Shown here piece by piece: positions 18,362-27,080 of a stretch of 64,000 bases of DNA. Under the pieces are notes generated by a model. It was not told where the DNA came from, did not search any database, and saw only the letters and a program-made list of their open reading frames with translations. This DNA is from Lacticaseibacillus casei DSM 20011 = JCM 1134 = ATCC 393. Lineage in GTDB: Bacteria > Bacillota > Bacilli > Lactobacillales > Lactobacillaceae. The stretch's first letter is position 1, and every line of letters starts with the position of its first letter. The DNA lies in NCBI RefSeq assembly GCF_000829055.1, contig NZ_AP012544.1, positions 1,550,001-1,614,000 on the forward strand. Direction: 5' to 3'. The translations under genes and the position numbers were made by a program.

Positions 18362-18814
18362 TCACCCCACCATTGCCTCAAGTTCAGACAACACTGCTGA
18401 CGCATATTGCGCCGACCGACAAATAATCAAAATCGATGCATCACCACTAATCGTTGCAAAAATCCGCTGATCATCCAACTGCTCAATTAACGTTTCAACT
18501 GCCGCCGCCGTTCCCGGTAACAACGCTAAATGGACAAAGTTATCCATGGCCTCGCCCCACTTCATCGCTGTAACAAGCGTCCGCTTCAATTTGTCAGTTG
18601 CCGGAAGCTGCTTTTCAACTGGCATACTGTAGCGATAGTGGCCTTCCCCTGCCGGCACTTTAATCAACTGCATTTCTTTGATGTCGCGTGAAATGGTTGC
18701 TTGGGTTACCGGAATGTTCAGGTCGTTCAGGCGCGCCACCAAGTCTTCTTGCCGCTCAATGGGTTCATCCCGAATTAACCGCTGAATGATTGCTTGTCGT
18801 TCACGCTTGCGCAT
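18362..18814 (-). CDS. argR: Arginine repressor ArgR/AhrC
   Basis: A 150-aa regulator of arginine metabolism. The N-terminal winged helix runs from MRKRERQAII to the recognition segment VTQATISRDIKEMQLIKV. The C-terminal arginine-binding/hexamer core contains GTAAAVETLI and SGDASILIICRS. Start chosen by GAGGTGAG just upstream; the in-frame extension lacks a ribosome binding site. The argR-recN order is typical of Firmicutes. Lactic acid bacteria often carry more than one ArgR, so its exact targets cannot be read here. Confidence 0.92.
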   Translation of the reverse strand: MRKRERQAIIQRLIRDEPIERQEDLVARLNDLNIPVTQATISRDIKEMQLIKVPAGEGHYRYSMPVEKQLPATDKLKRTLVTAMKWGEAMDNFVHLALLPGTAAAVETLIEQLDDQRIFATISGDASILIICRSAQYASAVLSELEAMVG

Positions 18815-18866
18815 ATGCTCACCTCTATCAAAAATGGCATCCCAGTAGCTCGAATGCTTTAGCTCT

Positions 18867-18895
18867 AGCATAGCGCATGCATTGCAGGGTTGCCA
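18867..18895 (-). promoter_or_regulatory. Probable promoter of argR-recN
   Basis: Minus strand TGGCAA (18890-18895), 17-base spacer, TATGCT (18867-18872), about 50 bases upstream of argR. Confidence 0.55.
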
Positions 18896-18915
18896 CGGTT
18901 TTGCATAAATATACA

Positions 18916-19746
18916 TTAAGGGCGTTTTAACTCGGCATAAGCAGCCTTCAATGTTGCCTCAATATCCACAGTGGGCGCGACCTTGCCCGGCGTTTGCTCG
19001 GCATTTTGTAAATGAATTAAAAATTCAATATTGCCTTCGCCGCCTTTAATCGGGCTATAGTCTAATCCCAAAACGTTGTAACCAGTCGCACTGGCAAAAT
19101 CGACAATCATTTTTAAAACATCGCGATGGACCTGGGGATCACGGACAATACCGTGCTTGCCAACATGGGCTGGACCTGCTTCAAACTGCGGCTTAATTAA
19201 CGCAACCGCATGGCCATTGGGGATCAGAATTGCTTTTAGTGGCGGTAAAATCAATTTCAATGAGATAAAGCTAACATCCGTCATCGCAAATTCAACCGAG
19301 CCGTCAGTAAAATCTTCTGGTTTGCTGTAGCGAAAATTCACGCGTTCCATCACTTTGACCCGCGGATCTTCGCGTAATTTCCACGCCAACTGATTATAGC
19401 CGACATCCAAGGCATAGCTCATCTTGGCACCGTTTTGTAACGCAACGTCAGTGAAACCGCCCGTTGATGCACCGATATCCAAAACCGTTTTGCCGGTTAA
19501 ATCAAGGTGAAACGATTTCAAGGCTTTTGCCAGTTTAAGTCCGCCGCGGCTGACATACGGCATTTTTTTACCTTTCACGTGCAAAATCGCATCGCCTGGG
19601 ATCTTAACGCCTGGCTTATCTAAGCGTTGGTTGTTCTGATCATACACTTCACCGGCCATGACTGAACGTTTGGCCTGTTCACGCGATTCGAACAGCCCTT
19701 GCTCAACCAGCAGGACATCGACCCGTTCTTTTTTGACTTTTTCCAT
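18916..19746 (-). CDS. tlyA: TlyA-family rRNA (cytidine-2'-O)-methyltransferase / hemolysin-like protein
   Basis: A 276-aa protein with an N-terminal S4 RNA-binding domain (RVDVLLVEQGLFESREQAK) and a C-terminal FtsJ-like methyltransferase with SAM motif LDIGASTGGFTD. The family methylates ribosomal RNA and is also annotated YqxC. The start shares its base with the stop region of ispA, so it is tightly coupled. Exact nucleotide target in this organism is not known. Confidence 0.92.
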   Translation of the reverse strand: MEKVKKERVDVLLVEQGLFESREQAKRSVMAGEVYDQNNQRLDKPGVKIPGDAILHVKGKKMPYVSRGGLKLAKALKSFHLDLTGKTVLDIGASTGGFTDVALQNGAKMSYALDVGYNQLAWKLREDPRVKVMERVNFRYSKPEDFTDGSVEFAMTDVSFISLKLILPPLKAILIPNGHAVALIKPQFEAGPAHVGKHGIVRDPQVHRDVLKMIVDFASATGYNVLGLDYSPIKGGEGNIEFLIHLQNAEQTPGKVAPTVDIEATLKAAYAELKRP

Positions 19747-20594
19747 TATTTCAACACCGCCAAAATCGATTGTAGCGTCGCCGCATCGACGGTTAAGCTC
19801 TTTAACGCTGCATCAGCTTGCTGAATTTGAGTTACCAACGCCTGCTCGGCACCTTTTAGTCCAAGTAGCTCGGGGAAGGTGTTTTTATGTTCGGCAACGT
19901 CCTTATCCGCTGTTTTGCCTAACTCGGCAGTTGTTTTGGTGACATCGTTAATATCATCCTTGATCTGAAAACCGAGACCAAAAGCAGCCGCAAAATCTGC
20001 CAAGGCCGCCTGATCAGCTTCGGGGATCGTTACGAATACGGTGCCCATCGCCACTGCGGCTTGAATCAAGGCACCGGTTTTAGCTTGGTGCATGTGCTTC
20101 AGTGTCGCCAGATCATAGTGGACCCGCTCACCATCCATATCCAGTACCTGGCCTTCAACCATCCCAGAACTACCAGCCGCTTCAGCAAGAATCTGAATCA
20201 ACGCAGCGCCTTTATCCGGATAATGTTGACTCAATAAGGCAAAGGCATCGGTTAAAAGTGCGTCACCCGCCAAGATCGCCAACGCTTCGCCAAACTGCTT
20301 GTGATTCGTCGGTTTGCCGCGGCGCAGATCATCATTATCCATCGCGGGTAAATCGTCATGAATCAGTGAATAAGTATGCACAAATTCAAGCGAGGCGGCA
20401 GCAGGCAGTGCTTCAGCAACCACACCATCATACATAGCAACCACGCTCAATAACAGTAGCGGGCGCAATCGTTTCCCACCTGCATCGACGGAGTAAGCCA
20501 TCGCTGCACGCAAATGCGGGTTAGGCACCTTTGCCAATGTTTCATCTAATGTATGTTCAACGGCTGTCCGCCATTGACTTAAGATCGGATTCAT
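19746..20594 (-). CDS. ispA: Farnesyl/geranyl diphosphate synthase (polyprenyl synthetase)
   Basis: It condenses IPP with allylic diphosphates to make farnesyl-PP, precursor of undecaprenyl carrier lipid. The 282-aa protein has the first Asp-rich motif DDLPAMDND with the downstream RRGKPTNH, and the second motif DDINDVT. Chain-length residues fit a short-chain (C15-type) enzyme. It overlaps xseB by four bases. Confidence 0.94.
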   Translation of the reverse strand: MNPILSQWRTAVEHTLDETLAKVPNPHLRAAMAYSVDAGGKRLRPLLLLSVVAMYDGVVAEALPAAASLEFVHTYSLIHDDLPAMDNDDLRRGKPTNHKQFGEALAILAGDALLTDAFALLSQHYPDKGAALIQILAEAAGSSGMVEGQVLDMDGERVHYDLATLKHMHQAKTGALIQAAVAMGTVFVTIPEADQAALADFAAAFGLGFQIKDDINDVTKTTAELGKTADKDVAEHKNTFPELLGLKGAEQALVTQIQQADAALKSLTVDAATLQSILAVLK

Positions 20595-20818
20595 TGTTGG
20601 CCTTCTTTAGGTTGAAAAGGTTGGGTAGTGCCATCGTCACTCACCATTTCTGTCACCGTCTTTTCGGCTGACTTCAATGTTTTTTCGAGTTCCTGACTCA
20701 ATTTCACGCCAGCTTTAAATTGATCCAAAGCTTTTTCAAGTGGTACATCGCCTTGCTCCAGTTGATTGACAATTGCTTCAAGTTGGGCAAGTTTTTCTTC
20801 AAACGTAGGTTCAGCCAT
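20591..20818 (-). CDS. xseB: Exodeoxyribonuclease VII small subunit
   Basis: A 75-aa subunit of ExoVII, which degrades single-stranded DNA. It shows the family pattern FEEKLAQLEAIVNQLEQGDV and PLEKALDQFKAGV. It overlaps both xseA and ispA. Confidence 0.95.
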   Translation of the reverse strand: MAEPTFEEKLAQLEAIVNQLEQGDVPLEKALDQFKAGVKLSQELEKTLKSAEKTVTEMVSDDGTTQPFQPKEGQQ

Positions 20819-22160
20819 GATTCTTCTCCTTTGTTGTCACATGAGCGCCAATTTGACCATCCGCAACATGAATGTGAATGTCGGCACCGACCGCATAGTC
20901 ATCTGTCTTTTTGAGCATCTGCCCGGTGTCATCCGTTACATAGGCAAATCCTCGGCCCAGTATCTTCAATGGGCTCAAATGGTCCAGTCCAAGCGCCGCA
21001 TTGGCCACCGCTTGACGCTTAGCCTTTACAACACTGATGACTGCCCGATCTAGACGGTGTTGATCATCGAGCAGTCGCCGTTTGAGGTTCACGACTTTTA
21101 TCAGTAATTGCCGCCCATCAAGTTGCTGCGTCGCCATGGCCAGACGATGGTCATTTTCGCGCAATTGATTGACCATGCTTTGATTAAGCCGCTGCCGCAA
21201 TTGATCGACGCGTTGCACGTATTGGTCGTACAAACGATCAGGCTGGGTTAAGACGACGCTTTCTGCAGAGCGCTGTAGTCGGCTGGCAGCATTTTTGAGT
21301 CGGTTGTGCATCGCATTGACCAGACGCACACGATCTTCCGAGATGCGATTAAGTGCGTCTACCAGCGTCACCGGCGTTACGATTTCCGCAGCAGCCGTTG
21401 GCGTCGCCGCCCGCCGATCGGCAATGAAATCCGTAATGGTTGTATCGGTTTCATGTCCGACCGAACTCACAATCGGGATGGGCATGTCGACTAAAGCCCG
21501 CGCCACTTTCTCTTCGTTAAACGGCCACAGGTCTTCAATCGAACCGCCGCCGCGGCCGATAATGACGGCATCAAAGTCTGACATGGCCTTAATGCGGTTC
21601 AACTGTTTGACAATCGAATCCGCCGCCTGATCCCCTTGGACAACCGCCGGAAAAAGAGTCAGCTGTAGAATCGGATAACGGCGCACCACAGTGGTCATGA
21701 TATCCTGAATCACCGCACCGCTGGGACTGGTCACAACCGCCACGCGTTTAGGAAACAACGGCAACGGACGTTTATTGCGATCAAATAACCCTTCGCTAGC
21801 CAGCTTTTTCTTTAACTGCTCAAAGGCTTGGTAGAGTGCGCCAACGCCGTCCGGTTCCAACCGTTCCACAATCAGCCGGTATTCACCACTTGGTTCATAC
21901 AGACTAACGCGGCCAACTGCCAGAACCTTCATGCCTTCTTCAAGATTGAATTGCAACTTGCTAAAAGCATTGCGGAACATCAACGCACCGATCTTAGCGT
22001 GATCATCCTTGAGGGAAAAATATTGATTGCCTACCCGTTTGCGATAATTAGAAATTTCACCGGTTAAATAAACCTTGGCCAGATAAGGATCGGCATCGAA
22101 TTTACGTTTTAAATATTGGGTTAGTGCGGTGACACTTAAGTACTGGTCGGTATCAACCAT
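20811..22160 (-). CDS. xseA: Exodeoxyribonuclease VII large subunit
   Basis: The catalytic subunit of ExoVII, 449 aa. An N-terminal OB fold starts QYLSVTALTQYLKRKFD. The catalytic region contains VVTSPSGAVIQD, IIGRGGGSIEDLW and SSVGHETDTT, then a long coiled coil. Start MVDTDQYLSV is supported by AGAGG seven bases upstream; the longer in-frame form has no ribosome binding site. It overlaps the folD stop by eight bases. Confidence 0.95.
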   Translation of the reverse strand: MVDTDQYLSVTALTQYLKRKFDADPYLAKVYLTGEISNYRKRVGNQYFSLKDDHAKIGALMFRNAFSKLQFNLEEGMKVLAVGRVSLYEPSGEYRLIVERLEPDGVGALYQAFEQLKKKLASEGLFDRNKRPLPLFPKRVAVVTSPSGAVIQDIMTTVVRRYPILQLTLFPAVVQGDQAADSIVKQLNRIKAMSDFDAVIIGRGGGSIEDLWPFNEEKVARALVDMPIPIVSSVGHETDTTITDFIADRRAATPTAAAEIVTPVTLVDALNRISEDRVRLVNAMHNRLKNAASRLQRSAESVVLTQPDRLYDQYVQRVDQLRQRLNQSMVNQLRENDHRLAMATQQLDGRQLLIKVVNLKRRLLDDQHRLDRAVISVVKAKRQAVANAALGLDHLSPLKILGRGFAYVTDDTGQMLKKTDDYAVGADIHIHVADGQIGAHVTTKEKNHG

Positions 22161-23004
22161 GCAATCGCCTCTTCGCCAGTTCAACTGTTTGGGCCATGAG
22201 TGAGGCAATTGTCATCGGACCAACGCCACCCGGTACCGGTGTTAAAGCACCGGCAACAGGCTCAACCGCATCAGCATCGACATCGCCGTGCAGTTTCCCA
22301 TCAGCTCCGCGCGAAATACCGACATCAATAACCGTTGCCCCGGGTTTAACCGCATCGGCGCCAATAAAATGCGGCACGCCAATCGCAACAACCAAAATAT
22401 CCGCTTCACGGGTCAACGCTTTAAGGTCACGGGTTTTACTGTGGGCAATGGTCACCGTCGCATCATGGTTCACCATCAAACCAGCGAGCGGCCGACCCAC
22501 AATGTTCGAGCGGCCAACAATGACCACCCGCTTACCGGTGACATCAATCTGATAGGCATCTAACAGCGCCATAATGCCATAAGGGGTCGAAGCCACAACA
22601 GTCGGTTCATTGGTCCACAAGCGGCCCACACTCACCGGGCTAAAGCCATCCACGTCTTTATCGGGATCGATCGCATTAATCACGACCCGTTCATCCAGTT
22701 GCTTGGGCAATGGCAGCTGGACCAGAATGCCATCCACATCGGGATCTTGATTCAATTCAGCTACCTTTGCCAATAAGGTTTTCTGAGAGGTTTCTTCTGG
22801 CAACTTAAACATTAAGGGACGAACCCCGATTTCCTCCGCGCGCCGTTGTTTGTTACGCACATAAACCTGGCTGGCCGGATCCGATCCCACTAAAATGACT
22901 GCAAGTGTTGGCGTCACACCTTGTTGCGCCAAACCAGTCACTGTCTGTTGAAGTTCACTAAGAATGCGTTTTGAAACTACCTTGCCATCCAATCGCGTTG
23001 CCAC
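22153..23004 (-). CDS. folD: Methylene-THF dehydrogenase/cyclohydrolase FolD
   Basis: It makes 10-formyl-THF for purine synthesis and for Fmt. The 283-aa protein has the substrate motif YVRNKQRRAEEIG, the KDVDGFSP loop and the NADP site VGRSNIVGRP, plus the C-terminal PGGVGPMT. A GTG start (MATRLDGK) is chosen: GGGGAG lies eight bases upstream, and the longer in-frame frame runs through this site. It begins a transcription unit folD-xseAB-ispA-tlyA. Confidence 0.94.
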   Translation of the reverse strand: MATRLDGKVVSKRILSELQQTVTGLAQQGVTPTLAVILVGSDPASQVYVRNKQRRAEEIGVRPLMFKLPEETSQKTLLAKVAELNQDPDVDGILVQLPLPKQLDERVVINAIDPDKDVDGFSPVSVGRLWTNEPTVVASTPYGIMALLDAYQIDVTGKRVVIVGRSNIVGRPLAGLMVNHDATVTIAHSKTRDLKALTREADILVVAIGVPHFIGADAVKPGATVIDVGISRGADGKLHGDVDADAVEPVAGALTPVPGGVGPMTIASLMAQTVELAKRRLHG

Positions 23005-23021
23005 AAAAACCACTCCCCATT

Positions 23022-23050
23022 TGATTAGCATTGTCTGATATAACAACCAA
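23022..23050 (-). promoter_or_regulatory. Probable promoter of folD operon
   Basis: Minus strand TTGGTT (23045-23050), 17-base spacer, TAATCA (23022-23027), directly after the nusB terminator and ~20 bases before folD. Confidence 0.5.
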
Positions 23051-23090
23051 TGTTCGGTTCCTCGATCGCGTCAAGTACCGGTATAAAGCA

Positions 23091-23123
23091 AAAACCGGCC
23101 AAAGTAATTGTCTTTGACCGGTT
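23091..23123 (-). terminator. Terminator of efp-yqhY-nusB
   Basis: Minus strand AACCGGTCAAAG/CTTTGGCCGGTT stem followed by TTTTTGC, 4 bases after nusB. Confidence 0.8.
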
Positions 23124-23126
23124 AAC

Positions 23127-23534
23127 TTACGCTTTCGGCGATGCTTCAATAAAATTAGCCAAAATGCCATTGACAAACTTAGCAGATTGGTCATCGCTGT
23201 AACGTTTGGCCAAATTGATGGCTTCATTAATTGCCGCAGCTTCCGGCATCGCTTCTTCATAGCGAATTTCATACAAGCCCAAGCGCAGAATCATTAAATC
23301 CGGTTTGGGCAAACGACTCAGCGTCCACCCCTTTTTAAGCTGCGGGGTTAAGGCAGCATCCAACGCCTCCTGATGCGTCAAGACGCCTTCCACCAATTCA
23401 CTTAAATAAGGCGGCACTTCAGTATCTTTAGGTAAAACTTCTGCGTATACGGCGCTTTTATCTGCTTCCGGATTCGTTGCCAACGCAAAAAGCGCTCGAA
23501 AGGCAGCTTCACGGATCGCGTGTCGTGATTCCAT
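23127..23534 (-). CDS. nusB: Transcription antitermination protein NusB
   Basis: A 135-aa RNA-binding factor for rRNA antitermination. It begins MESRHAIREAAFRALFAL and contains the conserved C-terminal helices with EAINLAKRYSDDQSAKFVNG. The ATG lies one base after the yqhY stop, so translation is coupled. Longer in-frame starts lie inside yqhY and were rejected. Confidence 0.94.
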   Translation of the reverse strand: MESRHAIREAAFRALFALATNPEADKSAVYAEVLPKDTEVPPYLSELVEGVLTHQEALDAALTPQLKKGWTLSRLPKPDLMILRLGLYEIRYEEAMPEAAAINEAINLAKRYSDDQSAKFVNGILANFIEASPKA

Positions 23535-23535
23535 G

Positions 23536-23991
23536 TTAATCGTCATCCTTGCTGCTCGTTGTCGATGGTTCATCAGTGTCGTCATCTTTAAACAGATCAT
23601 CCGGATTGACTTTTTCCGTCTTTTCAGGGATGACGCCAACGACATGCACATTCACTTCGCTTAACGTCAAATCCGTCATAAAGAGTAACTGTTCACGTAG
23701 CTGTTCTTGCATGGCCAAAGCCACTTTCGGAACGGAGACACCATAATCCAGATAAACGTAGACATCAGCCGTAATCTTATCATCGGCAACTGTCACACTA
23801 ACGCCTTTACCGTGGTTGGCACGGCCAAACCAGGCGTTAATTGAAGAGCCTAATGTACCGCGCATTTGATAGACACCGTCTACCTGACTCGCAGCAATGC
23901 CCAAAATGACTTCCAAAACTTCAGGAACAATTTCAATGGTCCCTTGGGCATCCGTCCGATTTGCTAATATGATATTGGTTTCTTCAGCCAT
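23536..23991 (-). CDS. yqhY: Asp23/Gls24 family protein YqhY
   Basis: Second Asp23-family member in the window, 151 aa. It has the family core IVPEVLEVILGIAASQVDGV and MRGTLGSSINAWFGR, and an acidic Asp/Ser/Thr-rich tail. In Bacillus, YqhY sits in the acetyl-CoA carboxylase/nusB neighbourhood and influences lipid synthesis; here it lies between efp and nusB. GGAGG upstream. Confidence 0.88.
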   Translation of the reverse strand: MAEETNIILANRTDAQGTIEIVPEVLEVILGIAASQVDGVYQMRGTLGSSINAWFGRANHGKGVSVTVADDKITADVYVYLDYGVSVPKVALAMQEQLREQLLFMTDLTLSEVNVHVVGVIPEKTEKVNPDDLFKDDDTDEPSTTSSKDDD

Positions 23992-24011
23992 CGCGAGAAC
24001 CCTCCTAAGCC

Positions 24012-24575
24012 TTAATTATTGGCACGTGAAATGTAAGTACCATCATCCGTGTTAATCGTCAGTACATCGTCAGTGTTGATGAAAAACGGCACTTGAACGA
24101 CTAGTCCGGTTTCCATGGTGGCTGGTTTTGAACCGCCGCTGCTGGTATTACCGCGAATGCTTGGCTCGGTTTCCTTAACCGTTAAGTCAACGGTTTTCGG
24201 CAACTCAATACCCAGGGTTTCATTGCCGTGCATGATAATTTTAACATTCATGTTTTCTTTTAAATAATTCAACTGGTCGCGAATCTCATCGCCAGGAAGT
24301 GTCAGTTGATCGTAAGTATCAGTGTCCATGAAGACGTAATTATCGCCATCGGCATAAAGGTACTGCATGTTTTTACTGTCGATCTGCGCTTTTTCAACCT
24401 TTTCAGTTGATCGGAACGTTTTTTCCTGTACCGCACCCGTGCGCAGGTTCTTCAAGGTTGAACGAACAAATGCCGAACCCTTGCCTGGCTTAACGTGTTG
24501 AAACTCAACGATTCGCCACAGGTCACCGTCGACCTCAATCGTCAAACCATTCTTAAAATCATTAACAGATATCAT
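24012..24575 (-). CDS. efp: Elongation factor P
   Basis: EF-P rescues ribosomes stalled at polyproline. The 187-aa protein starts [15 protein letters not shown] and has the tip loop [12 protein letters not shown], whose central lysine is the residue modified in other bacteria. Two OB domains follow, ending with [13 protein letters not shown] is well placed. No modification enzymes are seen nearby. Confidence 0.96.
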   Translation of the reverse strand: MISVNDFKNGLTIEVDGDLWRIVEFQHVKPGKGSAFVRSTLKNLRTGAVQEKTFRSTEKVEKAQIDSKNMQYLYADGDNYVFMDTDTYDQLTLPGDEIRDQLNYLKENMNVKIIMHGNETLGIELPKTVDLTVKETEPSIRGNTSSGGSKPATMETGLVVQVPFFINTDDVLTINTDDGTYISRANN

Positions 24576-24611
24576 GAACTTCCTCCATACATTCAGTTGT
24601 AAGCTAAATCT

Positions 24612-24640
24612 ATTCTAGCAAGCGGTGAAGATGCTTGCAA
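24612..24640 (-). promoter_or_regulatory. Promoter of efp-yqhY-nusB
   Basis: Minus strand TTGCAA (24635-24640), exact 17-base spacer, TAGAAT (24612-24617), 37 bases before efp. A strong match. Confidence 0.75.
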
Positions 24641-24662
24641 CAGCCATGCCACGTGGACGGCC

Positions 24663-25730
24663 TCACAGTACCAGTAACTCAGCTGGTGCGGGTTGACTAA
24701 GACTTTGATTACCGTCTGCTGTCACGACCAAATCGTCTTCGATTCGGACACCGCCAAGATCCGGAACATAGATGCCGGGTTCATCGGTCACGACATTGCC
24801 TTTTGCGGCTGGCACATCGAGATAAGGACCCCAGGCACCAGGGCCTTCATGAATCGACAAGCCAATGCCGTGTCCGGTACCATGGCCAAAATATTGACCA
24901 TAGCCAGCGTCATTAATTGCGTTATGCGCCAAGTCATTAATCGTCCGGCCCATGACACCAGGCTTCAAAGCTTGCTGGACTTTCTGATTCGTCACATAAA
25001 CAATTTGGTAAATCGTCTTAAGCTTGGCATCCGGTTCCCCGACTGCAAATGTCCGCGTCAAATCGGACATGTAGCCGTGATAGATGCATCCCCAATCGAG
25101 GGTCACAATATCCCCTTTGGCAATCTTCTTTTCCGTTGCGGAACCATGTGGCATTGCCGAACGCGTACCGGAAGCTACGATTGTTTCAAACGAGACATTG
25201 CTGGCACCAAGTTGCCGCATGAAAAAGTCCAAATCATTGGCGATATCAATTTCCCGCATGCCAGGTTTGATCGTATCAAGAACATGCTGGTAACCCTTTT
25301 CGGCAATGGCAACCGCCTTTTTGATCAAGGCCAGTTCCTCATCGTCTTTGACTTCGCGTTGGGTTTCAACAAAGTCACGGGTTGGCACCAGTGTTCCTTG
25401 TGTTAAAAGATCAAAGGCTTCATAATCGGCATAATTCAGGTGAACGGCTTCAAAACCAATGCGGGTCAACTGCAATTGGTTGGCTAAATCACCTGCCGTT
25501 TTAAACAACCCATCCTGATGCAACACCAACTTGGCATTATGTACCTCTTGCTTAAACTGCTCGGTAAACCGGGAATCCGTTATAAAATAAGCTTTCTCCG
25601 GCGTCACCAGCAAGGCGCTTTCTTCACCGGTAAAACCTGTCAAATAAGTAACGTTGGTGGCATCGGTAACAAAAAAGCCATCTAATTTCTTGTCCAGAAT
25701 CCGCGCCTGTAATGCTGTCATTCGATCCAT
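24663..25730 (-). CDS. pepP: Xaa-Pro aminopeptidase (M24B metallopeptidase)
   Basis: It removes N-terminal residues in front of proline; important for peptide use in lactic acid bacteria. The 355-aa protein has an N-terminal creatinase-like domain and the pita-bread catalytic domain with metal ligands in DWGCIYHGYMSDLTRTF, HGTGHGIGLSIHEGP and the Glu residues in TDEPGIYVP and VRIEDDL. Start MDRMTALQ chosen by GGAG eight bases upstream. It could equally be named PepQ-like; the ~355 aa length and its position before efp match Bacillus YqhT. Confidence 0.9.
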   Translation of the reverse strand: MDRMTALQARILDKKLDGFFVTDATNVTYLTGFTGEESALLVTPEKAYFITDSRFTEQFKQEVHNAKLVLHQDGLFKTAGDLANQLQLTRIGFEAVHLNYADYEAFDLLTQGTLVPTRDFVETQREVKDDEELALIKKAVAIAEKGYQHVLDTIKPGMREIDIANDLDFFMRQLGASNVSFETIVASGTRSAMPHGSATEKKIAKGDIVTLDWGCIYHGYMSDLTRTFAVGEPDAKLKTIYQIVYVTNQKVQQALKPGVMGRTINDLAHNAINDAGYGQYFGHGTGHGIGLSIHEGPGAWGPYLDVPAAKGNVVTDEPGIYVPDLGGVRIEDDLVVTADGNQSLSQPAPAELLVL

Positions 25731-25767
25731 CCAAACCACTCCTTATTGACGTCATTTTAAAATTTTG

Positions 25768-25796
25768 AAAAAAAGACGCCCCGATTACCGGGACGT
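25768..25796 (-). terminator. Terminator of rplU-prp-rpmA
   Basis: Minus strand GACGTCCCGGTAATCGGGGCGTC hairpin (two arms GACGtCCCG/CGGGgCGTC) followed by TTTTTTT. Confidence 0.88.
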
Positions 25797-25805
25797 CATC
25801 AATAT

Positions 25806-26096
25806 TTATTCAGCAGCTGCTGCCGGATAAACTGAAACCTTCTTCTTGTCACGGCCGAAGCGTTCAAACTTGACAACGCCGTCAGCAGTCGCAAACAAGG
25901 TATCGTCGCCGCCGCGGCCAACGTTTTCACCAGGATGGATCTTGGTACCGCGCTGGCGATACAAGATGTTGCCTGCCTTAACGAACTGACCATCGGCGCG
26001 CTTGCTACCTAAACGCCGGCCTGCAGAATTACGGCCGTTAGATGTTGAACCGCCACCTTTATGGTGAGAGAAGAATTGCAGATTCATCTTTAACAT
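25806..26096 (-). CDS. rpmA: 50S ribosomal protein L27 with cleavable N-terminal leader
   Basis: A 96-aa L27 starting [17 protein letters not shown]. The LQFF leader is the Firmicutes type removed after the second Phe by the protease Prp, exposing the functional N-terminus that reaches the peptidyl-transferase centre. Core motifs [14 protein letters not shown] and [12 protein letters not shown] are intact. The start is set by GGAGG eight bases upstream. The protease gene prp lies 18 bases upstream in the same operon. Confidence 0.96.
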   Translation of the reverse strand: MLKMNLQFFSHHKGGGSTSNGRNSAGRRLGSKRADGQFVKAGNILYRQRGTKIHPGENVGRGGDDTLFATADGVVKFERFGRDKKKVSVYPAAAAE

Positions 26097-26114
26097 AACG
26101 TACACCTCCGAGAA

Positions 26115-26465
26115 TTAATTTTGTTTTAATTGTTTTGTCGTAATCAAAATGCGATCAGGATATTGATCTTGGATGCTTTGTAATTCAAGCAATAAATTTT
26201 CCAACAAAATCTGACTAATGTGCAACTGTTCGCCAGTGATTGCCGACTTGAGCGTCATTTGCAGATGGCCGCCATGGACCTCATCCGCATCAACGTCAGG
26301 CTTAAAACCCGCCAGCGCTTCAACACCATTGACGGCGCCGATACTCACAGCCGAAACAGCAGCACAGACGATATCCTTGCCGGTTTTACCGGCATCGGCA
26401 TGGCCACTCAGTTCGAAACTGACGATATCGCCATGCTCATCGCGATGAAAAATTGCCTTGATCAT
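26115..26465 (-). CDS. prp: Ribosomal-processing cysteine protease Prp (YsxB)
   Basis: It cleaves the L27 leader, an essential maturation step in Firmicutes. The 116-aa protein has catalytic His in SFELSGHADAG (around residue 22) and catalytic Cys in DIVCAAVSAVS (around residue 34), in the expected order and spacing. It sits between rplU and rpmA as in other Firmicutes. Confidence 0.95.
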   Translation of the reverse strand: MIKAIFHRDEHGDIVSFELSGHADAGKTGKDIVCAAVSAVSIGAVNGVEALAGFKPDVDADEVHGGHLQMTLKSAITGEQLHISQILLENLLLELQSIQDQYPDRILITTKQLKQN

Positions 26466-26476
26466 AAACTGACCTC

Positions 26477-26788
26477 TTATGCGTTAATCGCGTCGATAAC
26501 GACTTTCGTGTATGGCTGACGATGGCCCTTCTTTTGATGAGAGTGCTTCTTAGGCTTGTACTTGTAAGTAACAACCTTTTTCTCGCGCCCTTGTTTTTCG
26601 ACCTTGCCAGTCACGGTTGCGCCGGCTACAGTTGGCGTGCCAATCTTGGCATCACCTTCACCAGCAACCATAATCACTTCGTCAAAAGTAACTTGCTTGC
26701 CTTCTTCGGCATCAAGTTTTTCAACATAGATGGCTTCACCGACTTCAGCTTTATACTGCTTGCCGCCTGTTTTGATAATTGCGTACAC
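26477..26788 (-). CDS. rplU: 50S ribosomal protein L21
   Basis: A 103-aa ribosomal protein starting at a GTG codon ([18 protein letters not shown]). GGAGG lies eight bases upstream. The C-terminus has the basic [15 protein letters not shown] motif. The longer in-frame reading frame overlaps the structured leader and was rejected. Confidence 0.96.
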   Translation of the reverse strand: MYAIIKTGGKQYKAEVGEAIYVEKLDAEEGKQVTFDEVIMVAGEGDAKIGTPTVAGATVTGKVEKQGREKKVVTYKYKPKKHSHQKKGHRQPYTKVVIDAINA

Positions 26789-26902
26789 TGTGTGCACCTC
26801 CTGTTTTGCCTCTCGGCTTTTCCCCTGAAGACTCGCCAAGTTAGGTGCTTACGCTTAAAACCTAACGATGTGCGGTTGCATAGGAGGGGTGCCAAATACA
26901 AC
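26789..26902 (-). promoter_or_regulatory. L21 leader RNA (5' UTR of rplU)
   Basis: The ~110-nt leader between the promoter and rplU folds into at least two elements: GTTAGG/CCTAAC hairpin (arms 26861-26866 and 26840-26845) and a GGC...GCC pairing around the segment GGCGAGTCTTCAGGGGAAAA. Position and motif resemble the L21 leader that in other Firmicutes mediates autoregulation by L21; the mechanism here is inferred. Confidence 0.7.
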
Positions 26903-26908
26903 GGACTA

Positions 26909-26937
26909 ATATTACCAGACAGCACACCAAGTTGCAA
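26909..26937 (-). promoter_or_regulatory. Promoter of rplU-prp-rpmA
   Basis: Minus strand TTGCAA (26932-26937), 17-base spacer, TAATAT (26909-26914). Transcription would begin near 26902 and create the L21 leader. Confidence 0.75.
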
Positions 26938-26941
26938 GCAC

Positions 26942-26996
26942 ATCGCCGATAATAGCAGCTTTTTGTTGATCGCCGACGATAACAGCTTTTTGATTG
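26942..26996 (-). repeat. Tandem 27/28-bp repeat with A-tracts upstream of the rplU promoter
   Basis: Two imperfect tandem copies (26942-26968 and 26969-26996), each carrying AAAAAGCTG on the minus strand, end five bases from the -35 box. The A-tracts are ~27 bp apart and could act as an UP element. Confidence 0.6.
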
Positions 26997-27080
26997 TTCC
27001 AAACCCGCAATTGTTTTTCAACTCGGCTTGACGCCAATTAAATGGTCAGATTAAGTTGCAGACTTAAGAGCGCAGCATTC

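Noticed and set aside
24693..25406. 237-codon ORF antisense to pepP
   Set aside because: A shadow of a well-supported gene; no ribosome binding site or recognisable domain.
26522..27031. 169-codon ORF antisense to rplU and its leader
   Set aside because: It runs opposite to a ribosomal protein gene, its leader and promoter, which explain the sequence fully.
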